Notes: generated by a model not told the origin, from the letters alone. DNA of 64,000 nt from Candidatus Bathyarchaeota archaeon A05DMB-5 (GCA_019685655.1 JABFQP010000002.1:1-64000), one strand, 5' to 3'. Counted from the stretch's first letter, positions 44,700-54,265 are shown. Made by a program: numbers and translations.

Positions 44700-47080
44700 C
44701 TCCCGAAAAAGTCCGTGAGTTTTCGAGTTTCCTTTTCTCCAACACTGGGCGTCAGCAACTGTTCCTCGGTTATGCCGAAACTCTCGAGAATTCTAGCTGC
44801 TGCCGGCACTACTTGTTTTGACACGTAATAATCCACGTCTATTTCGTCATAAGAAGCAAAAATGTACGGTTTAACCCTCTCATATAAACGTCCAGTCCCA
44901 ACCACAACCACATAACCTATCTTGTCACTCACCGCAAGCTCCCAACCCTTTTCCCTCAGCATTTTCGCTGCTTCCACATGAGAAGCCTTAATCTCATACT
45001 CTTCCGCAGGTTTTGTCAATGTTTTCCAAATTATAAGGTCGCGAAATGGTACTTGTTTCTGGCGAAGCCCATAAATGCACTGCTGCACAAAAGCGGCTGC
45101 CTTCTTTGGAGACTGCTCTTTAAGGATTATTTCCAAGACTTTCTCCTGCACTTTCTTGGCTATGGCAGCCCAATCTCCACGTATAACCTCTAAACCCACA
45201 ATATCAAGACGTCCATCAGGCAGAAGCCCAGCATAACGTTTCTTGGCTTCAGTGAAGAAAATGCGCATGTAAACCTTGTCTGGTTTGATTTCTAACCCAA
45301 ACTTTTCCTCAATTCCCCTTGAAAGTTTTTCCACTTTTTCCGGCTCGTACTTCACGAACATGCTGTCTGTGTCGCCGTAGATAACCCTCAACCCAATCTT
45401 TTTTGCCAAATCCACCGCGTTAAGTATAGTGTATCTTCCCCAAGCAGTGGCAGCCTCAGCTACGGGCTTAACATACCATCTTGCACCTATCCAACCCGCA
45501 TACCCATAAGAAGCGTTGGTTATTACCTTCACAGCTTTTTGGCGTGCGTCCAAAACACGGTATTCAACACTTTTAGGATTCAACGCTTTCATTTTTCTGC
45601 GAACTTCGTCCCGCACGTTGATAAGATACGACAATACTTCCTTATAGAAGCCCACTGGTTCTTTCCTAAATCGATGCTTGACTTCTGGAGCTTCATAAAC
45701 TCCGGTTTTTGGAATTGGCTCTTTCGGCGACACATACGTGTCTGGAGACAAGTTGTAAGTTATCATCAAGTTTGGATACATCGCCTTAAAATCTAAAACA
45801 GCAATGTTCTCATGCAGTCCCGGTTCTGGCTTAAGCACTATCGCGCCTGCATAGGGTCTATAGGGTTGTTCAATCCTTCTGGGCACAAGCTCGCCGATTT
45901 TTTGAGCATGTTTTATTAAGAACCATTCAACGCGGAAGCCTACCGCTGCTGTTCCAACATGGTCTAAGGGTAAGCTTACAAGATTTGAAAGCTGCATTGC
46001 AAAGTCTAGTATGGCTTCGGCTATTCCCATAACGCAATAGGTGTTATCTGAAGAAAATTTTTTCAAGATTTCACGCTTGTCTTTGTTGTCCCAGTAATCC
46101 GCAAAATCTATTTCGTCGATTAACGTGCGGTTTTCAAGTTTCATAGCTCCCAAATAATCGGCTAGATTCTCCAACGTCTTAACTTTAACTTCTGGAAACT
46201 CATCAGCATAATCCGATAGGTCTATGTTGATTCTTCCAGTTAACGAAACGTGCCCGTAAACACTTGTGTGAGGTTCAGTTCCAACTCTGTCAACAGTTAA
46301 TCGCAATCCAAGCTTTTTGCATCTTTCATTGAGATATTGCCAATCTTTCGCGTTTGTGCCATAACCCACGATTATGTCTGGGTCATAGTTCCGCACATAA
46401 TTCATGAAGGCGTGCAAGGCTTGCTTATCATTCTTATTTTCATCTGCCAAAAACTGTCTCTCTTCGCCGCTGTTTGTTGCGGTTGAAATAATGATTATGG
46501 GGTTTCTGTCTGGTTTGGGTGAACCTTCACGACTGTAACATATTACAAAGAAACCCAGAACTCTTAATTTGGGAACATCTGTCTTTTCTAGGAGCGTGGG
46601 CGAAGATTTTGCTGCATAAATCTTGTCAGCTTGAACATGAAGCGTGTTCTTTTCTTCGTCTACTTCTACCTCGTGCCAACCGCACGGTGCGATGTTGTTA
46701 TCGATTAAGTAGCGCATAGAATGGCGAATGTCATCTTCGAAGCAGTCTTTTACGCCTTCGAACTTTCGAAAAGCCTTAGCATACTTTACTATATCGTCGG
46801 GATTTCTGCAGAAAATTTTCACAGCTTTAATTGGCTTTCCAAAAAGTTTGCGTTCAACAACCTCAAGTTTAGTAATTGCCGCTTGACCCTCTTTCTCAAT
46901 TTCTTCAACAACCTTTTCTGGGTTCACGCCTTCTTCAACAACAGCATAAAAGTAAGTAACAAAATTCTTGTCAATAACGAGCACTCGATTTCCAGAATCA
47001 TCAACACCCCAAAGCCAAATCTCAGGCGTGTTATTGCGAACTTCATAGTTCAAGTCTAAAAGCCAAAATGTAATCTTCAT
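44696..47080 (-). CDS. polB: Family B DNA polymerase with degenerate exonuclease motifs
   Basis: 794 aa. Polymerase motifs are intact: motif A DFKAMYPNLMI (D430), motif B RQKAVKVITNASYGY (513-527) and motif C YGDTDS (D570, D572). The 3'-5' exonuclease motifs are not. Exo I DIE is replaced by FVI (178-180), the Asn of Exo II is G241 (YGTNAKDW; D246 remains), and Exo III reads FSSDN (F342, N346) where Tyr and Asp are expected. A PIP-box-like tail (KLTDFFGS) ends the protein and may bind PCNA. It should extend primers without proofreading. It is convergent with dnaG. Confidence 0.93.
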   Translation of the reverse strand: MKITFWLLDLNYEVRNNTPEIWLWGVDDSGNRVLVIDKNFVTYFYAVVEEGVNPEKVVEEIEKEGQAAITKLEVVERKLFGKPIKAVKIFCRNPDDIVKYAKAFRKFEGVKDCFEDDIRHSMRYLIDNNIAPCGWHEVEVDEEKNTLHVQADKIYAAKSSPTLLEKTDVPKLRVLGFFVICYSREGSPKPDRNPIIIISTATNSGEERQFLADENKNDKQALHAFMNYVRNYDPDIIVGYGTNAKDWQYLNERCKKLGLRLTVDRVGTEPHTSVYGHVSLTGRINIDLSDYADEFPEVKVKTLENLADYLGAMKLENRTLIDEIDFADYWDNKDKREILKKFSSDNTYCVMGIAEAILDFAMQLSNLVSLPLDHVGTAAVGFRVEWFLIKHAQKIGELVPRRIEQPYRPYAGAIVLKPEPGLHENIAVLDFKAMYPNLMITYNLSPDTYVSPKEPIPKTGVYEAPEVKHRFRKEPVGFYKEVLSYLINVRDEVRRKMKALNPKSVEYRVLDARQKAVKVITNASYGYAGWIGARWYVKPVAEAATAWGRYTILNAVDLAKKIGLRVIYGDTDSMFVKYEPEKVEKLSRGIEEKFGLEIKPDKVYMRIFFTEAKKRYAGLLPDGRLDIVGLEVIRGDWAAIAKKVQEKVLEIILKEQSPKKAAAFVQQCIYGLRQKQVPFRDLIIWKTLTKPAEEYEIKASHVEAAKMLREKGWELAVSDKIGYVVVVGTGRLYERVKPYIFASYDEIDVDYYVSKQVVPAAARILESFGITEEQLLTPSVGEKETRKLTDFFGS

Positions 47081-47203
47081 TGCTAAATCCCTTTTGACCG
47101 TTAATAAGTAGAGAAAAAGTTGCTTATAAAATACAACTTTAACTGTTTATTGAGAAAATTTTTAAGCACTAACGAATAAAGTAGCAGTCTGGTGGAGGAC
47201 TGT

Positions 47204-48289
47204 ATGACTGAAGAAGTTAGCACTGTTTCGCCTTTGGAGAAACAAGCCAGAAACGCCGGATACTATGCCGCACTTGTTTTCGGCGCCGGTTACTTGTTAA
47301 CCTTTATTGGGATAATCGTTGTAGCCATAGAGGTCTTGATTCGCGCCCTACCATATATTGGACCATACATATCCACTATTCCACCATGGCTAATAGCGGG
47401 TCTAATCTGCTATTTGATAGCGGTGATTTTTGGCGCTATATTGGGCGGAGCGATAATAAGAAATGCTAAATCTGCAAGAGATTTTGACATAAGCCTTGAT
47501 ACAATCTCGTCTTCAGTTTCAGCGTTTTCATGTATGATTCTATTCGCTGGAATAGGCAGCATAATTCTAATCAACGGAATTTCTAGCATTTCCTACCCCT
47601 ATGGCTATTATCCAACACCTGGGTACTATCCAATAATTGGGTCTTCTTATCTTACATATCCAATAATTGAGATTGTTGGAGCAATCCTGCTGTTGATAGG
47701 TTTTAGGGCTTATCGCGGCAAGCAATCCGATTCAAAACTTGTCGGTGCAATTCTCATGCTGATCTCCGTTATTCTAATATACATTGTTGCATACGCGCCA
47801 TTACGGGACTCTTACGCTGTTTATTCCAATATATTACACACAATAGGCACTGTTCCCTATGGAACTCCAATCTTTTTAGTTTCTTTGCCTCCTCTCCCTG
47901 GAATACTTTTGTCCGAGGCAACTCTTGAGACGGTGACGTTAATGATAGCGTCGATTTGCGCTATTCTCTTTGCATTTCTAACACGAGAAGGCGAAGCGAA
48001 ACGTTCAATTGTAAGCGTCATATTGTCTGTTGGAGGCATATTATTTTCTGTAGGTCTTTTGTACTTCAACTTTTCAACCGTTTCGCTACTAAGCAAACTT
48101 CTACCTTACACGGGTTCTATGATGGCTACTCTCTGGATAATGTTCCTCGGATTTCTAATACTCGGCATATCAGGGATAATCATTCTAATAGCAGCGTCCT
48201 TAACCATTGCCGTTTCAGTCAAACAGCTTTCCACACAACCACCGAAACCAACTGTTCCGCCGCCTCCACCACCGCCCCCACCAACATAA
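47204..48289 (+). CDS. Multi-pass membrane protein with polyproline C-terminus (DUF973-like)
   Basis: 361 aa from ATG 47204, which follows GGTGGAGGA (GTG 47192 would add four residues). About eight transmembrane helices are visible, with an extracytoplasmic loop rich in Tyr/Pro (YPYGYYPTPGYYPIIG) between helices 3 and 4. The C-terminal tail (QPPKPTVPPPPPPPPPT) is cytoplasmic or exposed. The helical part resembles archaeal DUF973 proteins. The polyproline tail would need aIF5A to translate well. Confidence 0.7.
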   Translation: MTEEVSTVSPLEKQARNAGYYAALVFGAGYLLTFIGIIVVAIEVLIRALPYIGPYISTIPPWLIAGLICYLIAVIFGAILGGAIIRNAKSARDFDISLDTISSSVSAFSCMILFAGIGSIILINGISSISYPYGYYPTPGYYPIIGSSYLTYPIIEIVGAILLLIGFRAYRGKQSDSKLVGAILMLISVILIYIVAYAPLRDSYAVYSNILHTIGTVPYGTPIFLVSLPPLPGILLSEATLETVTLMIASICAILFAFLTREGEAKRSIVSVILSVGGILFSVGLLYFNFSTVSLLSKLLPYTGSMMATLWIMFLGFLILGISGIIILIAASLTIAVSVKQLSTQPPKPTVPPPPPPPPPT

Positions 48290-48400
48290 AATACACATTC
48301 TTTCACTGCTTGCAAAAATCTTCAAATCGCCATTCACACTTTTTAATAAGAAAACTCTGATTAGTACACGTAACCAAAAGGTCGAAGAGGCTAAGCAATT

Positions 48401-49480
48401 TTGAAAATCTTGGAAAAAAACATGAAAAAAGGCTTTGTTAAGGTTATTCCTGAAACTTATGATGATTTTTGGCATTTATACAATATTATCTACAAAAATG
48501 ACAAGGTTTACGCTTATACTTCCCGAGAAATCAAGCCTGATGAGGGAGGATATGCAAGACCTAAACGTGGCGAACGAGTCTCGGTATTCTTGGGTGTGAA
48601 AGTTGAATCTGTCTCATGGGACAAGCTTTTGGGCAGGCTTAGGATTCATGGAACCATATGCGAAGCGCCAGAAATAGTTCCAAATGGCGCACATCATACG
48701 CTGAACATTGCGTTAAACACGCCATTAACAATCGTGAAGAAGGAATGGGCAAGGCATCATCTTGAAAGGTTAGAGAGAGCAAGCCGAACCTCTGAAAAAC
48801 CAATAATAATAGTTGCCATCGACGACGAAGGCTACGCAATAGCCGTTACCGCCCAATACGGCGTAGAAGTGAAAGTAGAGCAAAGCGTGAAACTTCCCGG
48901 AAAGCTTGAAGCCGAAAAACGAACTGTTGCGACAAAGGAATACTTTCAGAAAGCGTTAGACAGTCTACGCCAAATATGGGCGACTATGCACAGTCCAATT
49001 GCAATTATTGGTGTTGGTTTTGTGAAAAACGAGTTTGTAAAATTCTTGAAAAACGAAGCGGCTGACATCGCTAAATCAGTTGTGGACGTGAAAAGCGTCA
49101 ACAATGGCGGTGTGGCAGGAATACATGAAGCTTTGCGTTCAGGCGTTTTGCTGAAAACTATGAAGCGGCTTCGAATTTTGGAAGAAGCAGAAGTTGTAGA
49201 AGAAATTCTGAGAAGGCTTGGAAAAGGCGAAGCAAACGTTACCTATGGCTTTACAGAAGTTTCTAAAGCAGTGGAAATGGGCGCCATTGAAAAACTTGTC
49301 TTGGCTGACACGATGTTGCGTGAATCTTCCGACAAGAATCGCTTGTTAATTGAAGATTTGATGAAGAATATTGAACAAAAAGGCGGAAGCATAATTGTCT
49401 TAAGCACAGAGCATGAGGCTGGCGAAAAACTTTTAGCATTGGGAGGAATAGCTGCTCTACTACGATTTGTAATACGCTAG
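48401..49480 (+). CDS. pelA: Pelota (Dom34) mRNA surveillance protein
   Basis: 359 aa from TTG 48401. The three Pelota domains are recognisable: an SmD-like N-domain (KILEKNMKKGFVKVIPETYDDFWHLYNIIYKNDKVYAYTSR), an eRF1-like central domain (IIVAIDDEGYAIAVTAQYGVEVK) and a C-terminal L7Ae-like domain (KNRLLIEDLMKNIEQKGGSIIVLSTEHEAGEKLLALGGIAALLRF). With aEF1A/ABCE1 it recognises stalled ribosomes. It is convergent with a nucleotidyltransferase gene (4-nt overlap). Confidence 0.96.
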   Translation: MKILEKNMKKGFVKVIPETYDDFWHLYNIIYKNDKVYAYTSREIKPDEGGYARPKRGERVSVFLGVKVESVSWDKLLGRLRIHGTICEAPEIVPNGAHHTLNIALNTPLTIVKKEWARHHLERLERASRTSEKPIIIVAIDDEGYAIAVTAQYGVEVKVEQSVKLPGKLEAEKRTVATKEYFQKALDSLRQIWATMHSPIAIIGVGFVKNEFVKFLKNEAADIAKSVVDVKSVNNGGVAGIHEALRSGVLLKTMKRLRILEEAEVVEEILRRLGKGEANVTYGFTEVSKAVEMGAIEKLVLADTMLRESSDKNRLLIEDLMKNIEQKGGSIIVLSTEHEAGEKLLALGGIAALLRFVIR

Positions 49481-50184
49481 ACAGTTTTCATTCGTCTGCG
49501 AACTGCGGGATTCTGGTCCGCAAGCCTTTTCAGAGCCATCTCAAAAGTTTCGTCACTAGAAAGTTCTTTTTCAACAAAAACTCCTGTTCTACCTACTTCG
49601 TCTCTTCTCAGCAAAGCATGAACGCGGTCCAAAACAGTTTCAACAGATATCCCAAGCAGTTTAGCGATTTGTTCCTCTCGCCCAATAATAGTGCTTTCTC
49701 TGTGTCCTTCCTTGGTAGGTTCAATCAGCATCAAACGCTTGTCCACACCGCAAACTCGCATGTTATCTCTCAAGTTTTCTATTGATGCCTCACCACCGAA
49801 TTTGTAAAATTCTCTCTCCACCGTGCGCATTTTCATCAAAGGAAAGGAAACGCTTGTGTTTTCGTCTATTTCAATGTAGGCTTTCATGGCGTATGTTGGC
49901 GTAGCTTGGACAACCATGCGCCTATTAACTAGTATGCCCGCTTTTTCCAGTGCCGTTTCCACGGTGAAAGATGAAACTTGAGAGGGAATGAAAACGTCAA
50001 CATCGCTTTTTTTGTTCACGTCTCCGCGTGCAATGCTTCCATGCACCACGGATTTCAAATGAAAATTCTCTAAAGCCTCCATTAACTGCATGGCTTTCTG
50101 CCTAAAATCTTTAAGCAGACTCCAACGTTCAGCGTCATAAACTATTTCTCGGTACTCTACGTGTCTTTTGGGTTTGGTAGCCAT
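49477..50184 (-). CDS. Nucleotidyltransferase-domain protein with C-terminal HTH-like region
   Basis: 235 aa from the ATG at 50184, which follows AAAAGAGG (the frame is open to 50286). The nucleotidyltransferase signature VVHGSIARGDVNKKSDVDVFIP (GS and DxD, ~50-70) is clear. The C-terminal part includes HRESTIIGREEQIAKLLGISVETVLDRVHALLRRDEVG, which looks like a helix-turn-helix. Together these suggest a nucleic-acid-linked nucleotidyltransferase. It is convergent with pelota. Substrate unknown. Confidence 0.75.
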   Translation of the reverse strand: MATKPKRHVEYREIVYDAERWSLLKDFRQKAMQLMEALENFHLKSVVHGSIARGDVNKKSDVDVFIPSQVSSFTVETALEKAGILVNRRMVVQATPTYAMKAYIEIDENTSVSFPLMKMRTVEREFYKFGGEASIENLRDNMRVCGVDKRLMLIEPTKEGHRESTIIGREEQIAKLLGISVETVLDRVHALLRRDEVGRTGVFVEKELSSDETFEMALKRLADQNPAVRRRMKTV

Positions 50185-50306
50185 TTCTTTGCCTCTTTTT
50201 AAACGACAAGTGCCCTGACTTATTTTAGTAATTTGCTGATAATTATTATAAGCGAAAAAAAGCAACACAATATGAATAGCAAGCATATTTGCAGATTAGG
50301 AGTTGA

Positions 50307-50912
50307 ATGCGAAAATTGAATCCTTCGAAATGGCCGATGAGCTGTATTGCTGGCATAGCGGTCATTGTTCTTTATTGTGTATTCACGTTTTCCTCGTGGG
50401 CTCTCTTTCCGACGCCTTACAACCCAGTCGACAATTGGCTTAGCGATTTAGGAAATTCAAGCTATAACCCGTCAGGTGCAATTCTATATAACTTGGGCTG
50501 TGTTCTCACGGGAATAGCACTTTTCCCATTTTTTGGCGGTTTATACAAGTGGTATACGGATAAAAAGTGGCGAAAAACCTTGTTGATAGGTACGCAGATA
50601 GTAGGGTTTCTTGCTGCTTTGTCTCTGATTATGATTGGCGTCTTCTCCGAGGATTACGGTAGTCTTCACAGTTTGTGGTCTTCCATTTTCTTCTTTCTTA
50701 ACCTAACAGTTCTTGTTCTATTAGGCGTGGCATTGTTTACTCATCCGAAATACATGAAGCCGATTGCTTTTTATGGCTTCATAGTAGCTGCAATTAACTT
50801 GCTTTTCGTGTTGGTTTATCGCAATCCAATATTTGAGTGGTTCACGGTTTTCACGGCTTTAGGCTACGTTGGCTTGCTCGTCTACAACATGTTTAAAGCA
50901 GAATTCAGCTAA
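50307..50912 (+). CDS. DUF998-like membrane protein
   Basis: 201 aa with six hydrophobic helices. The start MSCIAGIAVIVLYCVFTFSSWALFPTPYNPVDNWLSDLGNSSYNPSGAILYNLGCVLTGIALFPFF matches the DUF998 pattern (PxxNxxSxLG.....G..F) of six-helix membrane proteins. Function is unknown; some members are suspected to handle lipids or stress. It precedes the TtuA-like gene by 18 nt and may be cotranscribed. Confidence 0.75.
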   Translation: MRKLNPSKWPMSCIAGIAVIVLYCVFTFSSWALFPTPYNPVDNWLSDLGNSSYNPSGAILYNLGCVLTGIALFPFFGGLYKWYTDKKWRKTLLIGTQIVGFLAALSLIMIGVFSEDYGSLHSLWSSIFFFLNLTVLVLLGVALFTHPKYMKPIAFYGFIVAAINLLFVLVYRNPIFEWFTVFTALGYVGLLVYNMFKAEFS

Positions 50913-50930
50913 TTAATATGTGAAACAACC

Positions 50931-51923
50931 GTGAACTCCAATACAGTTATCTGCACCGCCTGTAACCGCAAAGAAGCCTTTTTCTCAAGACCTTACTCTG
51001 GAGAGAAACTCTGCAAAAAATGCTTCACTGAATCAATCGAAACAAAAGTGAAAGCAACAATCGCCAAGTACCAAATGCTCAATTTTAATGATAAAATAGC
51101 AGTGGCTGTTTCCGGCGGAAAAGACAGCGTAAGTCTTCTTCATATTTTGGCTAAATTGGAACGGCGATATCCGAAGGCTTCGCTTGTTGCGGTTACGGTG
51201 GACGAAGGAATCAAAGGTTACCGTGACGAAGCTTTGAAAATAGCCGCTGAAAACTGCAGAAAACTTGGCATCAAACATCACGTAGTTTCTTTCCAAAAAC
51301 TTTACGGTTGCACACTTGACGAAATTGTTAAACATTTAAAATTAAAAGGTAACAGTGGACCCACACCATGCGCTTTTTGCGGTGTAATGCGAAGAAGAAC
51401 ATTAAACACAGTAGCTAGAAAACTCAAAGTCGACAAGCTTGTAACTGCTCACACATTGGATGATGAAACGCAAACAATCCTATTAAACATCTTTCACGGT
51501 GACGTTTTGCGTATAGCCCGAGAAAAACCAGTCACGGATGAAGCATACCCAAAACTTGTACAACGCGTAAAGCCCTTCTGCGAAATTCCAGAAAAAGAAA
51601 CAGCCCTATACGCGTATGTTAAAAAGATAAAGTTTCAAAGCATCCCATGCCCATATGCGCCGGAAGCCCTAAGAAACGATGTCCGAGTAATGCTAAATAG
51701 AATGGAAGAGAGGCATACTGGAATAAAGTTCACAATATTCAAATCAATCGAAAAAATCCGACCAGCATTGGAAGCTATTGCAGAGAAAGAAGGAATAGGC
51801 GAATGCAGTGAATGCGGAGAACCAACAACTGAAAAAGTGTGCAGAACCTGCCAAATGCTTAAGCAAATACACAAAAAGACCGATATTCATATAAACAAGA
51901 AGAGTTTGAACAAAAAGCAATGA
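50931..51923 (+). CDS. TtuA/Ncs6-type tRNA sulfurtransferase (TIGR00269 family)
   Basis: 330 aa from GTG 50931. An N-terminal zinc ribbon (C8, C11, C28, C31), a PP-loop ATP pyrophosphatase motif (VAVSGGKDSVSLLHIL, ~57-72), the inner Fe-S Cys pair (GPTPCAFCG) with a third Cys in IPCPYAPEA, and a C-terminal zinc ribbon (CSECGEPTTEKVCRTCQ) fit TtuA-like enzymes. They adenylate and thiolate tRNA wobble or T-loop uridines. The stop overlaps the ZIP transporter start by 4 nt. Confidence 0.9.
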   Translation: MNSNTVICTACNRKEAFFSRPYSGEKLCKKCFTESIETKVKATIAKYQMLNFNDKIAVAVSGGKDSVSLLHILAKLERRYPKASLVAVTVDEGIKGYRDEALKIAAENCRKLGIKHHVVSFQKLYGCTLDEIVKHLKLKGNSGPTPCAFCGVMRRRTLNTVARKLKVDKLVTAHTLDDETQTILLNIFHGDVLRIAREKPVTDEAYPKLVQRVKPFCEIPEKETALYAYVKKIKFQSIPCPYAPEALRNDVRVMLNRMEERHTGIKFTIFKSIEKIRPALEAIAEKEGIGECSECGEPTTEKVCRTCQMLKQIHKKTDIHINKKSLNKKQ

Positions 51924-52657
51924 ACGAGTTATTTGCAATTTTGGCTTCAGTAACCACGGTAAGCCTAATAGCATTTGTAGGAATAATCTTTATAGGCGCT
52001 AAAGAAAACTGGCTAAAACATATTATGATGGCACTGGTAGGTTTTTCTTCAGGAACTCTCATTGGCGGGGCATTTCTCCATTTACTGCCCGAAGCTTACG
52101 AAACAAATGGAGCAAACACTTTTTACTACGTTATCTTAGGCATCGTCGTCTTTTTTGCCTTGGAAAAATTCTTTTATTGGCGTCACTGTCACGAAGAAGA
52201 ATGCCCCGTTCATATGTTTGTATATCTCAATCTTATTGGAGATGGAGTCCACAATTTCATTGATGGAGCCTTGATAGCAGCCACGTTCATGTTTCGTTTC
52301 GACTTAGGTTTAACTACAACGCTAGCTGTGATTTTCCACGAAATACCACAAGAAATAGGCGATTTCGGAGTTCTAGTCTATGGAGGTTTGAGTAAGAGGA
52401 AGGCGCTAATTTACAACTTTATCTCTGCTCTAACCGCAATATTAGGCGCAATAACAACTTACTTCTTGGTATATCTACAGAACATAACGGCTTTGCTGGT
52501 TCCATTTGCTGCAGGCGGATTCATCTACATTGCAGCCACAGACCTCATGCCTGAGCTTCACAAAAAGTTTCGTGCCTTTGAATCACTAGTCCAGTTAATA
52601 GTCATTCTGTTAGGAATAGTGTTGATGGCGTACCTTAAAATCGCTATAGGTGCTTAA
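51920..52657 (+). CDS. ZIP family metal transporter
   Basis: 245 aa with eight predicted helices. The ZIP signature is in helices IV and V: GDGVHNFIDGALIAATF and VIFHEIPQEIGDFGVLVYGG, which contain the metal-binding His, Asn, Asp and Glu residues. A cytoplasmic Cys/His-rich loop (YWRHCHEEECPVH, ~95-107) precedes them. It takes up Zn2+ or a similar divalent ion into the cytoplasm. The ATG overlaps the end of the TtuA-like gene, so they are cotranscribed. Confidence 0.92.
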   Translation: MNELFAILASVTTVSLIAFVGIIFIGAKENWLKHIMMALVGFSSGTLIGGAFLHLLPEAYETNGANTFYYVILGIVVFFALEKFFYWRHCHEEECPVHMFVYLNLIGDGVHNFIDGALIAATFMFRFDLGLTTTLAVIFHEIPQEIGDFGVLVYGGLSKRKALIYNFISALTAILGAITTYFLVYLQNITALLVPFAAGGFIYIAATDLMPELHKKFRAFESLVQLIVILLGIVLMAYLKIAIGA

Positions 52658-52838
52658 CACTTTTTATCTTGCGCAAAATTGCAGACGCCTCGTAGGCAGT
52701 TTTCGCTGAAGCCACTTTCTTAGCTTTTTTCAACTCAACTTTAAAGCCACAGTATGGGCATGTTCTTGTTTTCTGTGCAGCTTTAGCTAATAAAAAGCCT
52801 CCGCATTTACTACAAACAACTATTAGGAACGGCTCCAT
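52644..52838 (-). CDS. Zinc-ribbon protein (DUF1922-like)
   Basis: 64 aa. A zinc ribbon is formed by CSKCGG (C9, C12) and CPYCGF (C27, C30), followed by a basic helical tail (KKAKKVASAKTAYEASAILRKIKSVKHL). The layout is that of the archaeal DUF1922 ribbon proteins. The gene overlaps the end of the ZIP transporter gene by 14 nt on the opposite strand. A nucleic-acid- or ribosome-associated role is likely but unproven. Confidence 0.75.
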   Translation of the reverse strand: MEPFLIVVCSKCGGFLLAKAAQKTRTCPYCGFKVELKKAKKVASAKTAYEASAILRKIKSVKHL

Positions 52839-52903
52839 GATTGCATCATCCGAAAACCTTTTCCACTTACGACTAAATAACGCTTAATGCACGAGGAGAA
52901 CAA

Positions 52904-53266
52904 ATGAACAGCGAAGAGAAGACAAAATCGCCATCTAATCTAGCCAAGCTTGCAATGCGCTATTTCATAAAAGCAGGCTACAAAATAAAACAGGAAACAG
53001 CCGCCCTCGAAGGCTACAGTGGAATCTCAAGAAAATTCGACCTAATAGTCCAGAAAGGACGCACAGCCCAAGGAGTTTGGATAAGAGACTGGAACCGAAC
53101 GATAGGCATAAATGTTGTAATAAACTTGGACAAGGCTTCTGAGGATGCAGGGCTGTCAAATCCAATTTTGATTGGAGAAAACTTCAGTGACCACGCAAAA
53201 GCTTACGCAAACAGAAGAAAAGTCACACTGCTGACAAGACAACAGATTTCGCTTAGTTTGAGATGA
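52904..53266 (+). CDS. Hypothetical protein, possible nuclease-like fold
   Basis: 120 aa from ATG 52904 preceded by GAGGAGA. The N-terminal half (LAMRYFIKAGYKIKQETAALEGYSGISRKFDLIVQKG) has the look of a restriction-endonuclease-like core: helix, then strand with a conserved Asp. The next strands GVWIRDWNRTIGINVVINLDKASEDAGL resemble endonuclease-like archaeal DUFs. I could not verify a PD-(D/E)xK triad, so the nuclease idea is weak. It has no methyltransferase partner. Confidence 0.6.
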   Translation: MNSEEKTKSPSNLAKLAMRYFIKAGYKIKQETAALEGYSGISRKFDLIVQKGRTAQGVWIRDWNRTIGINVVINLDKASEDAGLSNPILIGENFSDHAKAYANRRKVTLLTRQQISLSLR

Positions 53267-53271
53267 AAACG

Positions 53272-53859
53272 TCAGATTTTCAGAAACTCGTTCAATAAGC
53301 CTTCACTTTCTAACTTTCCTATCCAATCCACAATGCCCACACGGCATTTTTTGCGTTTCTCCAAAACTTCTAGGATTTCTTCCACAACCTCTTCTACGCT
53401 TTTACCAGACACATTTAACTCGCAAACCTTTCTCTTTTCAAGCGCGTTTAAAGCGTCGACCAAACAAACATCCAAAATTTCAGCTGCTAAATTTTCCCAC
53501 AGTTTGCGGCCGGAGAACCCGCATTTCTCCATGAGCTTGTGCAGCTCAACAGGGTCTCGCCTCAAAACAAAAACATGAGTTATAAGTTCTTTGGGAGCGA
53601 CATTCACGGCGTAATGTCCATCAATGATAATGTTATCTTCCGCGGAATTCTTAACGATTTCATCAATTTTCCGTCGCATTTTGCTTTCGTCAACAATTAT
53701 GGAGTTTCGCTGTTCATCTTTTCCTAGAACAAGATTTTCACGCGCAGCTAATTCGGTCAAATTAATATACAAAGCATTAAGCTTGGAAGTAAGCAAGTGC
53801 GCGACTGAGGTTTTTCCAACGCATGGAGTGCCCGTCACCAAAATAACACGTTTACACAT
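53272..53859 (-). CDS. AK6/Fap7-like adenylate kinase (ribosome biogenesis)
   Basis: 195 aa. The P-loop is GTPCVGKTSVAH (~9-20), the LID/NMP-binding regions follow (DEQRNSIIVDESKMRRKIDEI; IIDGHYAV), and VFVLRRDPVELHKLMEKCGFSGRKLWENLAAEILDVCL is the Fap7-type core. Fap7/AK6 proteins are atypical adenylate kinases that assist small-subunit rRNA maturation. It is convergent with the hypothetical protein and adjacent to the RNase P RNA gene. Confidence 0.9.
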   Translation of the reverse strand: MCKRVILVTGTPCVGKTSVAHLLTSKLNALYINLTELAARENLVLGKDEQRNSIIVDESKMRRKIDEIVKNSAEDNIIIDGHYAVNVAPKELITHVFVLRRDPVELHKLMEKCGFSGRKLWENLAAEILDVCLVDALNALEKRKVCELNVSGKSVEEVVEEILEVLEKRKKCRVGIVDWIGKLESEGLLNEFLKI

Positions 53860-53950
53860 ACCTTAGCCGTCCATTAGCACTATTAAGTCGGACTTAGCGA
53901 AATTAAGGTTTCCAAAATTCTTATTGAGCAGTGTTTGCCTATCATATTTT

Positions 53951-54265
53951 GGGCTGGCGAGTTGGTGAGTGGCTTTCGAGCCTTGCAACAGAAGGCTTGA
54001 GGAAACTCCGCCCACACGTAGAATTGCAATATCCGCAAGGGTGTAAGGCGAGAGCCTTGGCTTCGGAGCAGAAACGAAACGTCCACCCGCAAGTGCCAAT
54101 GATGCATGCTAAGTTGTTGAGAATGCGGGTTGGAAGCGGTGAAACGGCCGTCCTGCAAGTGGAAAGGGCAAACAGACGCTGATGCGGAATCTACCCAAGG
54201 CGCGGGTAGCCCGATTAGTCGAATGCCACATAACAGAAGGCGGGTTACAGCCAACACGCCAACCC
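53951..54265 (+). ncRNA. rnpB: RNase P RNA (archaeal type A)
   Basis: About 315 nt. Conserved region I appears as GAGGAAACTCCGCCCA (54000-54015), the CR-IV/V side as GAATGCCACATAACAGAAGGCGGGTTACAG (54220-54249). The ends pair as P1: GGGCTGGCGAGTTGG (53951-53965) with CCAACACGCCAACCC (54251-54265), which is 13 of 15 positions paired. It is the catalytic RNA that cleaves the 5' leader from pre-tRNAs. It lies alone between the AK6 gene and a membrane-anchored OB-fold protein. Ends were set at P1. Confidence 0.95.
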
